Source: Salinibacterium sp. UTAS2018 (GTDB lineage: Bacteria > Actinomycetota > Actinomycetes > Actinomycetales > Microbacteriaceae). From it: a stretch of DNA of 64,000 nucleotides. A program made the translations under genes and the position numbers. How positions within the stretch are numbered: the first letter of the stretch is position 1; every line of letters starts with the position of its first letter. The DNA lies in NCBI RefSeq assembly GCF_004118935.1, contig NZ_CP035375.1, positions 1,736,001 through 1,800,000 of the forward strand. Reading direction: 5' to 3'. Below the pieces are notes generated by a model, which saw only the letters and a list, made by a program, of their open reading frames with translations, did no database searches and was not told the origin of the DNA. This document shows positions 1-8,516 of the stretch, piece after piece.

Positions 1-1375
1 TCGAGCCAGCACCGGTCTGGTACAGCGGTGCGAGGAAGTTGTAGAGCGACGGGTAGTCGGCCTGCCATCCAGCGCGGGTTGCACCGGTCAGCGTGCCAGC
101 AACACGGTCTTCGAGCGACGACTTGAAGTCGGGGTACGACTTGCCGATCGCTTCAATGCCGAGCGTGTTCTTGATGCTGTTCGCTACGGCATCAACCCAG
201 CCTTGGTGGCCACCGTCTGCGTTGTAGGCGATGTCGAACGTGCTGTCACCGAAGGGTGAAATCGCGTCGGCTTCAGCCCAGAGCTTCTGAGCTTCTTCCG
301 GGTTGAAGTCGAGAACTTCAGCACCGGCAAGATCGCTCGAGTAACCGTCGACTACGGGCGACGTGAAGTCGGTTGCCGGCGTGCGGGTTCCCTGGAAGAT
401 TACGTCGGTGATCTCAGTACGGTCGATCGACATGGAGATAGCAGCACGACGCAGCTTTCCTTCCTCGCCACTGAAGTGATCGAGGTAGTAAGGAATGTTG
501 AAGGCCTGGAAGATGGCTGCCGGCTGGTTGATAGCGCGGTCGCCGAACTCGTCCTCGAAAATGCCGAAGGCACTGTCGGGAACAGCATCGAGAACGTCAA
601 GGTTTCCCCCCAGAACATCGGCGTAAGCCGCATCCTGCGAAGTGTAGAACTTGAAGGTCACGCCGCCGTTAGCGGGTGTGCGCGTTCCGTCGTAGTCAGG
701 ATTGGTGACGAGCGCAATCTGCACATCGTGCTCCCACGCGTCGTCGCCATCCATCATGTACGGACCGTTGCCGACGGGGTTCTCGCCGTACGCTTCCATG
801 TCCTCGAAAGCGATCGTCGGCAGGGGCATGAATGCCGTGTAGCCAAGTCGCAGAGGCCAGTCGGCCTCGGGGGCGACGAGAGTCACGTCGAACGTGAGGT
901 CGTCGACCACCGAGAGTCCGGTGAGTTCGGAGTCTTCTTCGTAGCTGAAGCCTTCGATGTCATCGAAGAAGTACGACGACGACTGAGCGTTGCTGAAGGT
1001 TGCGCCGAAGCTCCAGGCGTCGACGAACGACTGAGCGGTGACCGCTTCACCGTTGGTGAAGGTCCAGCCGTCTTTGAGTGTGACGGTCCAGTTCTGGCCA
1101 TCTTCGGACTCGATCGAGTCAGCGACGTCGTTCTGGATGCTGCCGTCGGCTGCGTACGAAACCAACCCCGCGTAGATGGAGGTCAGAATCTTGCCGCCAC
1201 CCACTTCAGTGGTTCCGGTGGTGATGAGCGGGCCCAGGGGCTCGCTTCCGTTGGTGGTGATGGTCTGGTTGACGTCACCCGAATCTCCACCGTCGCTGCT
1301 AGCGCAGCCGGCGAGAGTGAGCGAGACCGCCGAGGCGAGCGCAACAGCGCCCAGCCCGAAACGTGATGCCTTCAT
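1..1375 (-). CDS. ABC transporter substrate-binding lipoprotein, family 5 (peptide/opine type), C-terminus off the window
   Basis: Extracellular binding protein of a peptide/nickel-type ABC importer. The reverse strand reads from an ATG at 1375 to the left edge with no stop, so the C-terminal part is missing. Residues 1-24 form a lipoprotein signal peptide with lipobox LAGC (Cys24), followed by a Ser/Gly/Asp-rich linker. The body resembles the SBP_bac_5 (OppA/DppA) family, with segments such as LKDGWTFTNGEAVTAQSFVD and NGPYMM that are typical of it. It is divergent from the M24-M20 peptidase operon, which fits uptake of peptides that those enzymes cleave. A start upstream of 1375 is unlikely because the signal peptide begins there. 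The substrate is not determined. Confidence 0.88.
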   Translation of the reverse strand, partial: MKASRFGLGAVALASAVSLTLAGCASSDGGDSGDVNQTITTNGSEPLGPLITTGTTEVGGGKILTSIYAGLVSYAADGSIQNDVADSIESEDGQNWTVTLKDGWTFTNGEAVTAQSFVDAWSFGATFSNAQSSSYFFDDIEGFSYEEDSELTGLSVVDDLTFDVTLVAPEADWPLRLGYTAFMPLPTIAFEDMEAYGENPVGNGPYMMDGDDAWEHDVQIALVTNPDYDGTRTPANGGVTFKFYTSQDAAYADVLGGNLDVLDAVPDSAFGIFEDEFGDRAINQPAAIFQAFNIPYYLDHFSGEEGKLRRAAISMSIDRTEITDVIFQGTRTPATDFTSPVVDGYSSDLAGAEVLDFNPEEAQKLWAEADAISPFGDSTFDIAYNADGGHQGWVDAVANSIKNTLGIEAIGKSYPDFKSSLEDRVAGTLTGATRAGWQADYPSLYNFLAPLYQTGAGS

Positions 1376-1438
1376 GCTTCCTCCTGTGCAATGAGCGCCT
1401 ACGGTGCGAGCTGTGGGCCGCGCCGGGCGTTGGACTTA

Positions 1439-1467
1439 CTTTAGGCCTCGAAATCCGCGACCTAAAG
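1439..1467. promoter_or_regulatory. Inverted repeat between the divergent binding-protein and peptidase operons
   Basis: Perfect 7-bp arms CTTTAGG (1439-1445) and CCTAAAG (1461-1467) are separated by 15 nt. They lie 60-90 nt upstream of the binding-protein start. On the reverse strand the repeat includes TAAAGT, a possible -10 element. The Lrp/AsnC regulator at 4134 is a possible binder, but this is inference only. Confidence 0.35.
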
Positions 1468-1525
1468 CGAAGTGTCACAATGTTACCTCGTTGTTAGGTT
1501 GAGGCGCGCTCAAGCCTTACAAAAG

Positions 1526-1553
1526 TTTACAAAACGGACACATGACCTATCAT
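1526..1553 (+). promoter_or_regulatory. Predicted promoter of the M24-M20-Lrp-aminotransferase operon
   Basis: TTTACA (1526-1531) and TATCAT (1548-1553) are spaced by 16 nt, which resembles a sigma-70-type promoter. The expected leader is about 70 nt before the ATG at 1629. Two copies of TTACAAAA lie at the -35 end. Confidence 0.45.
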
Positions 1554-1628
1554 TGGGTTTACAGGGATGCCGTAAGGTTTCGCCATGACGGCATTCAGCC
1601 GCACTGAGCAACTAAGAAAGTAGAGACG

Positions 1629-2789
1629 ATGACGAGCGCACCAGTCCTCATGTTTTCGAGCACGATGTCCGCAGACATGCGACACGTAATCACCCACGAG
1701 GTCCACGACCCGTTCCTCTACATCGAGGTCGACGGCAAGCGGTATACCGCCATCAAGTCGCTCGAAGCAGCTCGGATGCGCGACGTCGAGAACATGACCG
1801 TGTTCCCGCTTGAGGAACTCGGCTTCGACGACTTCCGCGCCTCCGGCCAGGGCCCCGACCTCGCCGAGCTCAACTGCTTGGTCGAGGCGTGCCTCCGCAC
1901 CGGAGTGAAGAGCGCCAGCGTTCCTTCCACCTTCCCCCTCGGCGTTGCCGACCACCTGCGCGAAGCCGGCATCGAACTCAACGTCGACAACGAGCTCTTC
2001 GAAATGCGCCGCCGCGTGAAGTCGCCGGCCGAGCTTGCCGGCATGCGCCGCGCGCAGATCGCCGCTGAAGCGGGCGTCGCCCACGTCGCCACCCAGATGG
2101 AAGCCGCAACGGTTGGCGCCGATGGCGGACTGCTCATCGACGGCAAGCCCCTCACGTGTGAAGACTTGAAGACGGGCATCCGCGCCGCCTTCTTGCGCAA
2201 TGGTTGCGAAGACGCGGGCCTCATCGTGGCTCACGGCGAGCAGACCTGCATCGGCCACCACGCTGGCTCGGGCCAGATCTTCGAGGGCGAGCCCGTCACC
2301 GTTGACATCTGCCCCCGCGACACCGAGTCCGGTGGAAACTCTGACATGACCCGCACCTTCGTCAAGGGCGAGATCAACGAAGAGCTCGAAACGTACTGGC
2401 GCATCGTCAAGGAAGCATTCGACAACACGCTCGCCGCCATCCGCCCCGGTCTTCCGGTTGCCGAGCTGCACCGCATCTCGTGCGAGCCGATCAGCAACGC
2501 CGGCTACCCCACGCAGCTCACCAAGAAGCCGGGTGAGGTTCTGAACGAAGGCTACTTCCACAGCCTCGGCCACGGAATCGGCCTCGAAGTTCACGAAGCT
2601 CCCGGCCTTGGCCAGAACGACGCCGTGCTTGTGGCCGGTGACGTCATCGCCATCGAGCCCGGCTGCTACCGCCAGGGCTTCGGCGGCGTGCGCCTCGAAG
2701 ACATCGTTCTCGTCACCGAAGACGGCGCCGAGCTCATCACGGACTACCCGTACGAGCTCACCCCCGTCGCCATTTCCCGAGGAGTCTAA
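1629..2789 (+). CDS. M24 family metallopeptidase (Xaa-Pro aminopeptidase/creatinase fold)
   Basis: Predicted dimetal aminopeptidase-fold enzyme of 386 residues. The C-terminal pita-bread domain carries the five expected metal ligands: Asp226, Asp239 (in SDMTRTF), His315 (in HSLGHGIGLEVHEAPGL), Glu343 (in AIEPGCY) and Glu357 (in VRLEDIVLV). The N-terminal creatinase-like domain (about 1-125) is less typical. It is the first gene of an operon: the M20 peptidase starts 2 nt after its stop, followed by an Lrp regulator and an aminotransferase. Family members hydrolyse Xaa-Pro peptides or cyclic substrates such as creatine and ectoine. The exact substrate here cannot be read from sequence. Confidence 0.88.
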   Translation: MTSAPVLMFSSTMSADMRHVITHEVHDPFLYIEVDGKRYTAIKSLEAARMRDVENMTVFPLEELGFDDFRASGQGPDLAELNCLVEACLRTGVKSASVPSTFPLGVADHLREAGIELNVDNELFEMRRRVKSPAELAGMRRAQIAAEAGVAHVATQMEAATVGADGGLLIDGKPLTCEDLKTGIRAAFLRNGCEDAGLIVAHGEQTCIGHHAGSGQIFEGEPVTVDICPRDTESGGNSDMTRTFVKGEINEELETYWRIVKEAFDNTLAAIRPGLPVAELHRISCEPISNAGYPTQLTKKPGEVLNEGYFHSLGHGIGLEVHEAPGLGQNDAVLVAGDVIAIEPGCYRQGFGGVRLEDIVLVTEDGAELITDYPYELTPVAISRGV

Positions 2790-2791
2790 TC

Positions 2792-4141
2792 GTGCGCGAC
2801 CCCCGTATTGATGCCGAGCGTGAGCAGAGCATCCGCGAATGGCAGGAATTCTGTCGCTTCCCCTCCGTGGCGGGCGATCGCGTTGCGATCGAGGCTGCCG
2901 CTGACTGGTTGGAGCAGAAGCTCCGCCGGCTCAGTGAGCGCGTCGAGCGCATCGAGATTCCTGAATACGGGCCGGTCGTCGTCGCCTACTTCCCCGGAGC
3001 GAGCGACAAAACGCTCATGCTCTACAACCACTACGACGTGCAGCCTGTCGGCGACCTGGACCAGTGGATCTCGGGCCCCTTCGAATCAGAAATCCGCGAC
3101 GGCGCCATGTGGGCCCGCGGTGCCTGTGACGACAAGGCCGATGTCACGAGCCGCCTGCGCGCGCTCGAACTGTTCATCGAGGATCACCCGAACGGCTTGC
3201 CGTACAGCATGATCTACCTCGCCGACCCGTGTGAAGAGATCGGTAGCCCCGGCCTCGAAACCGTGCTGGCCGAGAACTCCGAACGCCTCAGCTCCGATGC
3301 CGTGCTGTGGGAGAGCTACCTTCGTGAAGACGACGGTCGCCCCGCAGTCGGCTTCGGATGCCGTGGCGGCATGGAGATCAGCCTGAGCCTGAACATCCTG
3401 GCCTCCAATCAGCACCCCTCGTATTCGCAGATTCTGCGTTCCGCACCGCTCGAGTTGATGCGAGCGATCACGTCTCTCACGACGGAGGACGGCCTCATCG
3501 CCGTTCCCGGTTTCACGGATTCGGCGTTGCGACCGGATGCCGCGGCCAAGGCGCGCACGCAAGAGCTCTCGCTCCCCGGCGACGCCATCAGCCTGCCGGG
3601 CGTCAACCCCCTGAAGGATCTGCCAGCCGCAGAACTGAAGGAACGTTTCATCTTCACCCCGTCGATGAGCCTCTCCGGCTTCGACATAGACCCGAGCGTC
3701 AGCCACAGCGTTCCAGCGAAGGGCACCGCGAAAGTTCGCTTCGGGCTCGTTCCCGGCATGGACCCGCACGCCTGCTTCGAGACCGTGAAGTCGTTCCTGG
3801 GCGACACCGCCCCCGACATTCAAGTCGAGCTCATCCGTACGATGCAGCCCGCGTTCTCGCCGGTAGACACTCCATTCGCCGTCTCCGTTCTTGACGCTGC
3901 CGCCAAAGCCTTCGAGGCAGAACCGGTCGTCTACGATGTGATGACGGGTTCCGGACCGGGAGCATTCTTCCTGGAGCATCTGGGGGCTCCCCTGATTTCG
4001 CCCACCGGAACGCTGCGACCGGAGGGAAACATGCACGGCTACAACGAACACGGCTACCTCGAGGACTACCTCACCCACATCCAGTTCACGCTCGACCTGC
4101 TCAATAACCTCGAGGCCAACGGGTTCGCGAACAATGACTGA
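2792..4141 (+). CDS. M20 family metallopeptidase (dipeptidase/deacylase)
   Basis: Zinc-dependent M20 amidohydrolase of 449 residues, starting with GTG two bases after the M24 stop, so probably translationally coupled. Visible active-site elements are His80 and Asp82 in NHYDVQPVG, Asp113 in GACDDKAD, the catalytic pair Glu148-Glu149 in PCEEIGSP, and a candidate ligand Glu174 in LWESY. A His in the late NMHGYNEHG segment fits the last ligand. Length and layout match cytosolic dipeptidases with an inserted lid domain. It overlaps the following lrp-type gene by 8 nt. It could be a dipeptidase or a deacylase acting downstream of the M24 enzyme. Confidence 0.88.
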   Translation: MRDPRIDAEREQSIREWQEFCRFPSVAGDRVAIEAAADWLEQKLRRLSERVERIEIPEYGPVVVAYFPGASDKTLMLYNHYDVQPVGDLDQWISGPFESEIRDGAMWARGACDDKADVTSRLRALELFIEDHPNGLPYSMIYLADPCEEIGSPGLETVLAENSERLSSDAVLWESYLREDDGRPAVGFGCRGGMEISLSLNILASNQHPSYSQILRSAPLELMRAITSLTTEDGLIAVPGFTDSALRPDAAAKARTQELSLPGDAISLPGVNPLKDLPAAELKERFIFTPSMSLSGFDIDPSVSHSVPAKGTAKVRFGLVPGMDPHACFETVKSFLGDTAPDIQVELIRTMQPAFSPVDTPFAVSVLDAAAKAFEAEPVVYDVMTGSGPGAFFLEHLGAPLISPTGTLRPEGNMHGYNEHGYLEDYLTHIQFTLDLLNNLEANGFANND

Positions 4142-4673
4142 TCCGGTAGCCGCCACTGAGGCTTCGAAGATCATTGATCTGCTCGAGCAGAGCACCCCGA
4201 AGGTCGAACTCGACACGATTGACCTTCAGCTGATCCGTCACCTGCACGAAGACGCCAGTGTCTCGCTGCGCAGCCTCGGCACGCTGGTCGGGATGTCGGC
4301 GCCCAGCGTCGGCGAGCGTGTCGCCCGCCTCGAACGCACGGGTGTCATTCGCCGCCGCAGCATTGAGATGGACTGGTCGGCCATGGGCCGCCCGATGCTC
4401 GTCGTGATCCCCATCAAGATCACGTCGGATGCCAAGATGCTGACGGTCATTGAGGCTCTGCAAGCGATTCCCTCTCTCACGGAGATCCTGATTCTGAGCG
4501 GCACCTACGACATGATGGCCCGCTTCCGGCTCAAGGATCACGCAGAACTGCAGACGCTGCTGCTCGAGAAGCTCGGGGCTGTCTCCGGTCTTCAGCGAGT
4601 GGAAGCCATGATCAGTCTTGGCCGCGTCGATGACACATCGCCGCTCACCCACATCCTCGATCTCGACGACTAA
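4134..4673 (+). CDS. Lrp/AsnC family transcriptional regulator
   Basis: DNA-binding regulator of 179 residues. An N-terminal winged helix-turn-helix (about residues 28-75, with LVGMSAPSVGERVARLERTG as the recognition region) precedes a RAM/AsnC effector domain from about residue 90. It starts inside the M20 gene (8-nt overlap), so it is cotranscribed with the peptidases. Lrp/AsnC proteins sense amino acids and usually control adjacent catabolic genes, so it is the likely local regulator of this operon and perhaps of the divergent binding protein. The N-terminal extension of about 25 residues is slightly longer than usual. Confidence 0.9.
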   Translation: MTDPVAATEASKIIDLLEQSTPKVELDTIDLQLIRHLHEDASVSLRSLGTLVGMSAPSVGERVARLERTGVIRRRSIEMDWSAMGRPMLVVIPIKITSDAKMLTVIEALQAIPSLTEILILSGTYDMMARFRLKDHAELQTLLLEKLGAVSGLQRVEAMISLGRVDDTSPLTHILDLDD

Positions 4674-4696
4674 CCACTCCAACAGAAAGTAGCCCC

Positions 4697-5899
4697 GTGC
4701 GCATCGATGATTCGTGGCGAGACCTCGCCGCTCCCGACTTTTCCCTCTACGCCGGGCTTGATCCTGAGCGTCGAATCATGATGATGGGTGCGGACCCGTT
4801 CGCGCCCGACAAGTGCCTGCCCGACCACGTCATCGATGCCACCAAGCAGGCGCTCGACGACGGCAAGACCCACTACTCGCTCGACAACGGCTACGCCGAA
4901 CCTCGCCTCAAGACCGCGCTCGTCAACAAGCTGCGCGACTTCAATGGCATGGAGATCGACCCTGAGACCGAGTTGATGGTGGGCCCCAGCTCGGCCTTCA
5001 CGCTGTTCCTCTCAATTCGCATCTGCATCCGCCCCGGCCAGGGTGATGAAGTTCTCGTGACGAACCCCGGGTTCGCCGAGAACATCAACGATGTTCACCA
5101 GATGGGCGCGGTCTGCGTTGAGGTTCCGACCTACGAAGAAGACGGCTTCGCCCTGCGGATGGATGAATTCCGCTCGCGCATCACGGACCGCACCCGCGCC
5201 ATCGTGATCACCAACCCCAACAACCCCACCGGCACCGTCTACACGCGCGAGAACTTGTTGGAGCTGGCTGCTCTCGCGGAGGAATTCGACCTCGGGGTCA
5301 TCGTCGACCAAGACTTCGAGCGCCAGATCTACGACGGAGCGGAATACGTGAACTTCGCGACGCTGCCCGGCATGCGCGAACGCACCCTAACGGTCTTCGG
5401 AACCTCAAAGGACCTCGGTCTCACTGGCTTCCGCGTGGGCTACCTCGTCGCTCCGGCCGAGATCATGCCGATGCTCAAGATCGCGACCTTCAACTACGTG
5501 GGCCCCACGAACACCTTCGCTCAGTACGGTGTTGCCGCTGCCTACGAGAACCCCGCCTACACCGACGAGTGGTTCACGATCTACAACAAGCGTCGCCACG
5601 ACATCTACGATGCACTCCAGGGCATCCCCGGTGTTGGCGCGTCCATGCCGGCTGGTGGCTTCTACCACTGGGTGAACATCGCCGAGCTCGGCACCTCGCT
5701 CGAAGTCGTCAAACACCTCGTCGACACTCAGCAGCTCGGTGTCTCGCCTGGCAACTGGTTCGGATCGGCCGGCGAAGGCTACATCCGCGTGATGTACGGC
5801 TCGAACGGCCGCGACGAGATCTTCCAGGAGGGCGTTGCTCGCTTGGCTGCTGGGCTGCGCGCGTTCGCTGAGCTCAAGGGCGTGAGCGCCGCCGCGTAG
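4697..5899 (+). CDS. PLP-dependent class I/II aminotransferase
   Basis: Fold-type I aminotransferase of 400 residues with a GTG start 23 nt after the lrp-type gene. Family landmarks are NPNNPTG at 173-179, Asp204 (PLP N1 contact), the Schiff-base Lys238 in GTSKDLGLTGFRVGYL with Arg246, and a C-terminal Arg in the VMYGS region. It probably transaminates an amino acid released by the M24 and M20 enzymes. The donor and acceptor are not evident. Some family members are beta-eliminating lyases or alanine/aspartate aminotransferases, so the call stays general. Confidence 0.9.
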   Translation: MRIDDSWRDLAAPDFSLYAGLDPERRIMMMGADPFAPDKCLPDHVIDATKQALDDGKTHYSLDNGYAEPRLKTALVNKLRDFNGMEIDPETELMVGPSSAFTLFLSIRICIRPGQGDEVLVTNPGFAENINDVHQMGAVCVEVPTYEEDGFALRMDEFRSRITDRTRAIVITNPNNPTGTVYTRENLLELAALAEEFDLGVIVDQDFERQIYDGAEYVNFATLPGMRERTLTVFGTSKDLGLTGFRVGYLVAPAEIMPMLKIATFNYVGPTNTFAQYGVAAAYENPAYTDEWFTIYNKRRHDIYDALQGIPGVGASMPAGGFYHWVNIAELGTSLEVVKHLVDTQQLGVSPGNWFGSAGEGYIRVMYGSNGRDEIFQEGVARLAAGLRAFAELKGVSAAA

Positions 5900-5931
5900 G
5901 CTCGCGCGCTCTCCGCGTTCGTCTCGACAGC

Positions 5932-5949
5932 CCGCCACAGGGCGGCTTT
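5932..5949 (+). terminator. Possible short terminator after the aminotransferase
   Basis: A 5-bp G+C stem (CCGCC / GGCGG, 4-nt loop) at 5932-5945 is followed by CTTT. It is weak and lies 33 nt after the operon stop codon, ahead of the VOC gene. Confidence 0.3.
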
Positions 5950-5985
5950 CGGAATAGCGCCGTTGGCGGCAAGGTTGTAGCTATC

Positions 5986-6846
5986 ATGAACGACCTCCTT
6001 GCCGCCGACACCGCCATGGGCGCCGTGACGCTCAGCGTTGCGAACCTCGACGCGCTCACCGCGTACTACCGGGATGCCGTCGCGCTGAGCGTGCTGAGCG
6101 AGTCTTCCGACACGGTCGTTCTCGGTCGCGGCACCACGCCCGTCGTGATCCTCAAGCATTCACCCGCGCTCAAGCATGCGAGCCCGCGCGATGCCGGGCT
6201 GTTCCACACCGCCATCCTGTTCGATACCGAAGAGGCGCTGGCGGCATCCGTTTATTCGGTCGCCACTCGCTACCCGAAGACCTTCACCGGCAGCGCCGAC
6301 CACCTCGTGAGCAAGGCCTTCTACTTCACTGACCCCGAGGGCAACGGCGTCGAACTGTATTGGGATCGCGATCGCACCCAGTGGAGTTGGACTCACGGCG
6401 CCGTCGAGATGGCCACGCTCTTTCTCGACCCCAACGCATTCCTGCAAGAGAACCTCACCGAAGCCGCCGTGGAGCAACCCGCGATTGGGGGCGCCCGCGT
6501 CGGTCATGTGCACCTGCAGGTCGGCGACGTCACCACCGCGCGCGAGTTCTACGTGAACCAGCTCGGCTTCGCCGCCACCACCGAAATTCCCGGCAGCGCC
6601 GTGTTCGTGAGCGCCGGCGGCTACCACCACCACATGGCCATGAACACGTGGAACTCGAGCGGCGCTGGTCCGCGCCTGCCGGCACTCGGTCTCGCCCAAA
6701 TCGACATCACGGTGCCGAACGCCGACGACCTCGGAGCGCTCGGCGAACGGATGACGCACCACGGCATCCCGCTGCGTCACGATGGCCAGACCCTCAGCTT
6801 CGATGACCCCTGGGCCAACCAGATTCGTGTGAGCACCGCGCCGTAG
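5986..6846 (+). CDS. VOC family (glyoxalase/extradiol dioxygenase-like) two-domain protein
   Basis: This 286-residue protein carries two vicinal-oxygen-chelate modules (about 8-125 and 165-285). Putative metal-ligand segments are GLFHTAILF and FYFTDPEGNGVELYW in the first half and VGHVHLQVGDV in the second. The layout resembles CatE/2,3-dihydroxybiphenyl-dioxygenase-like VOC proteins common in Gram-positive bacteria. The substrate is not predictable. It follows the aminotransferase on the same strand after an 86-nt gap with a weak terminator, and is convergent with the serine hydrolase. Confidence 0.82.
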   Translation: MNDLLAADTAMGAVTLSVANLDALTAYYRDAVALSVLSESSDTVVLGRGTTPVVILKHSPALKHASPRDAGLFHTAILFDTEEALAASVYSVATRYPKTFTGSADHLVSKAFYFTDPEGNGVELYWDRDRTQWSWTHGAVEMATLFLDPNAFLQENLTEAAVEQPAIGGARVGHVHLQVGDVTTAREFYVNQLGFAATTEIPGSAVFVSAGGYHHHMAMNTWNSSGAGPRLPALGLAQIDITVPNADDLGALGERMTHHGIPLRHDGQTLSFDDPWANQIRVSTAP

Positions 6847-6876
6847 CGCGAGCTAGCAAGCTAGCGAACGAACGGG

Positions 6877-7887
6877 CTACCCGCCGAGGCGTTCGTCAAG
6901 TTCGCGGATGACCGGCCACGCGCCCTCTTCGGAGTTCGACAGCACCACAACGTCGAGACCTGCCTCGAGGTAGTGGCGCACGATTCCGGAGGCGCCGGGA
7001 CTCACACCGTCGGCGAAGTAGCTGCGAACGCTGCCGTCTTCGTTCATGTCGAACTCGAGCCCGAAGCCGTACCAGGTCTCGTCGTCGTACTGAACTTGCG
7101 GGGTGAGAAACTCTTCCGTGAACTCGGTGTCGAGCAACTCACCGTTGCGAACCGCCTGGATGAAGCGCACGAGATCGGCGGCAGTGACGTGGGCTCCGCC
7201 ATCGGGCAGGCCAATGGGTGGGGCGCTGTAGATGTTGGAGACCCAGCGGCCGTCGATGTAGTCCCAACCCTCGGCAACGCGCGGGGCGGCATCCCGACGG
7301 TCATAGAAGCCAGAGTCCACCATGCCCGCGGGCGTGAAAACCTCGTCGAAGATGTATTGGCGGTAGTCGGTCTTGGTGACCTTCTCAAGCGCCAGACCGG
7401 CGAGCACGTAGCCCGCGTTGGTGTAGACGCACTCGACGCCGGGCTCCGCCAGTGACTCCTTATTCACAAAGGTGGGGAGCTGGTCGGCGGGCTCAAGAAT
7501 TGTGTAGGTGGGGAATTCTGCCCACAGGTCGGCGTAGCTTTCGCCCTCTTCTTCATCCACGTCATCCGCAATGCCACTCGTGTGAGTGAGCACGTGCAAC
7601 AGCGTGACGGCGGGGTCGATCTCGGTGTCGGCGAGGTCAACATAATGGTGAATGGATGTCTCGAGGTCGAGGTCATTCTTCGAGACCTGCTGCAGCGCCG
7701 CCACACTCGTGAAGAGCTTGGTGATCGAGCTGGAATCGAAGCGGGTATCTGCCGTGTTCGGCACATCCCAACGCTGGCTGGCCTTACCGGCGACAGCCTC
7801 GTAAACGGTGGCATTGCCGCGCTTGATCAGCACCGTGCCCGAGAAGTCGTTCTGCTCAAGAAAATCGTCGAGTCCCGTGGTGTCCAT
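6877..7887 (-). CDS. Serine hydrolase, beta-lactamase/class C penicillin-binding fold
   Basis: Serine beta-lactamase-like hydrolase of 336 residues. The nucleophile motif SxxK is seen as SSITK near residue 53-57 and the YxN motif as YTN in ECVYTNAGYVLAG. There is no clear signal peptide, so it is probably cytoplasmic. This family covers esterases, D-aminopeptidases and other amidases, so this is not evidence of beta-lactam resistance. A TANNNT box (TAGGCT, reverse strand, 7894-7899) lies 6 nt before the ATG and no Shine-Dalgarno is visible, which predicts a leaderless mRNA. Confidence 0.85.
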   Translation of the reverse strand: MDTTGLDDFLEQNDFSGTVLIKRGNATVYEAVAGKASQRWDVPNTADTRFDSSSITKLFTSVAALQQVSKNDLDLETSIHHYVDLADTEIDPAVTLLHVLTHTSGIADDVDEEEGESYADLWAEFPTYTILEPADQLPTFVNKESLAEPGVECVYTNAGYVLAGLALEKVTKTDYRQYIFDEVFTPAGMVDSGFYDRRDAAPRVAEGWDYIDGRWVSNIYSAPPIGLPDGGAHVTAADLVRFIQAVRNGELLDTEFTEEFLTPQVQYDDETWYGFGLEFDMNEDGSVRSYFADGVSPGASGIVRHYLEAGLDVVVLSNSEEGAWPVIRELDERLGG

Positions 7888-7958
7888 AGTGCGAGCCTAC
7901 CGAGAATTGATGACCGAATCGTGGAATAAGAAGACACCGGTCACAGTTCTCCGTAGGC

Positions 7959-8516
7959 ATGACTACTTCTCTTGACACCCACATCAACTTCGCTGTCGGA
8001 ACCTGGCAGCTCGACCCCACGCACTCCACCGTTGCGTTCACGGTCAAGCACCTCATGATCAGCAAGGTTCGCGGAACCTTCGACGGTTTTTCGGGCACCA
8101 TCGTCACCTCAGAAGTGCCTGCCGAGAACTCGATCACCGCCACCATCGACATGGCAACGATCAACACCAACCAGCCTGACCGCGACGGTCACCTGCGCAC
8201 CAACGACTTCTTCAACGTGGAGGAGTTCCCCACCGCCACGTTCACCTCGACTTCGATGGACATCGACGGCGACGACCTCACCATTGAAGGTGACCTCACA
8301 CTTCGTGGCGTTACCAAGCCCGTCACGCTGAAGGGCGAATTTGGCGGCATCGCCACCAACCCATACGGCCAGACTGTTGCCGCGGCAAGCGCCACCACCG
8401 TCATCAACCGCACCGAGTTCGGTATCAACTACAACGCTGCGCTCGAAACCGGTGGTGTTCTCCTTGGCGAGAACATCACTCTGACGTTTGACCTGCAGGC
8501 TGTACTTCAGAAGTAG
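7959..8516 (+). CDS. YceI family lipocalin-like protein
   Basis: Polyisoprenoid-binding YceI-like beta-barrel of 185 residues. Diagnostic segments are GTWQLDPTHSTVAFTVKHL near the N-terminus, VRGTFDGFSG, and LTLRGVTKPVTLKGEFGG in the second half. No signal peptide is present, as is common for actinobacterial members, so it is probably cytoplasmic. The family binds long amphiphilic or isoprenoid ligands and is often linked to stress. The gene ends inside the 3' end of the convergent MFS gene (41-nt tail-to-tail overlap). Confidence 0.9.
   Translation: MTTSLDTHINFAVGTWQLDPTHSTVAFTVKHLMISKVRGTFDGFSGTIVTSEVPAENSITATIDMATINTNQPDRDGHLRTNDFFNVEEFPTATFTSTSMDIDGDDLTIEGDLTLRGVTKPVTLKGEFGGIATNPYGQTVAAASATTVINRTEFGINYNAALETGGVLLGENITLTFDLQAVLQK

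Noticed and set aside
3086..4216. Reverse-strand frame (376 codons) opposite the M20 peptidase gene
   Set aside because: It is antisense to an enzyme with intact active-site motifs and reads as low-complexity Arg/Glu/Val sequence.
6849..6870. Terminator or recombination site made of two GCTAGC copies
   Set aside because: GCTAGC is itself palindromic, and the short AA spacer gives no stable hairpin; too little evidence.
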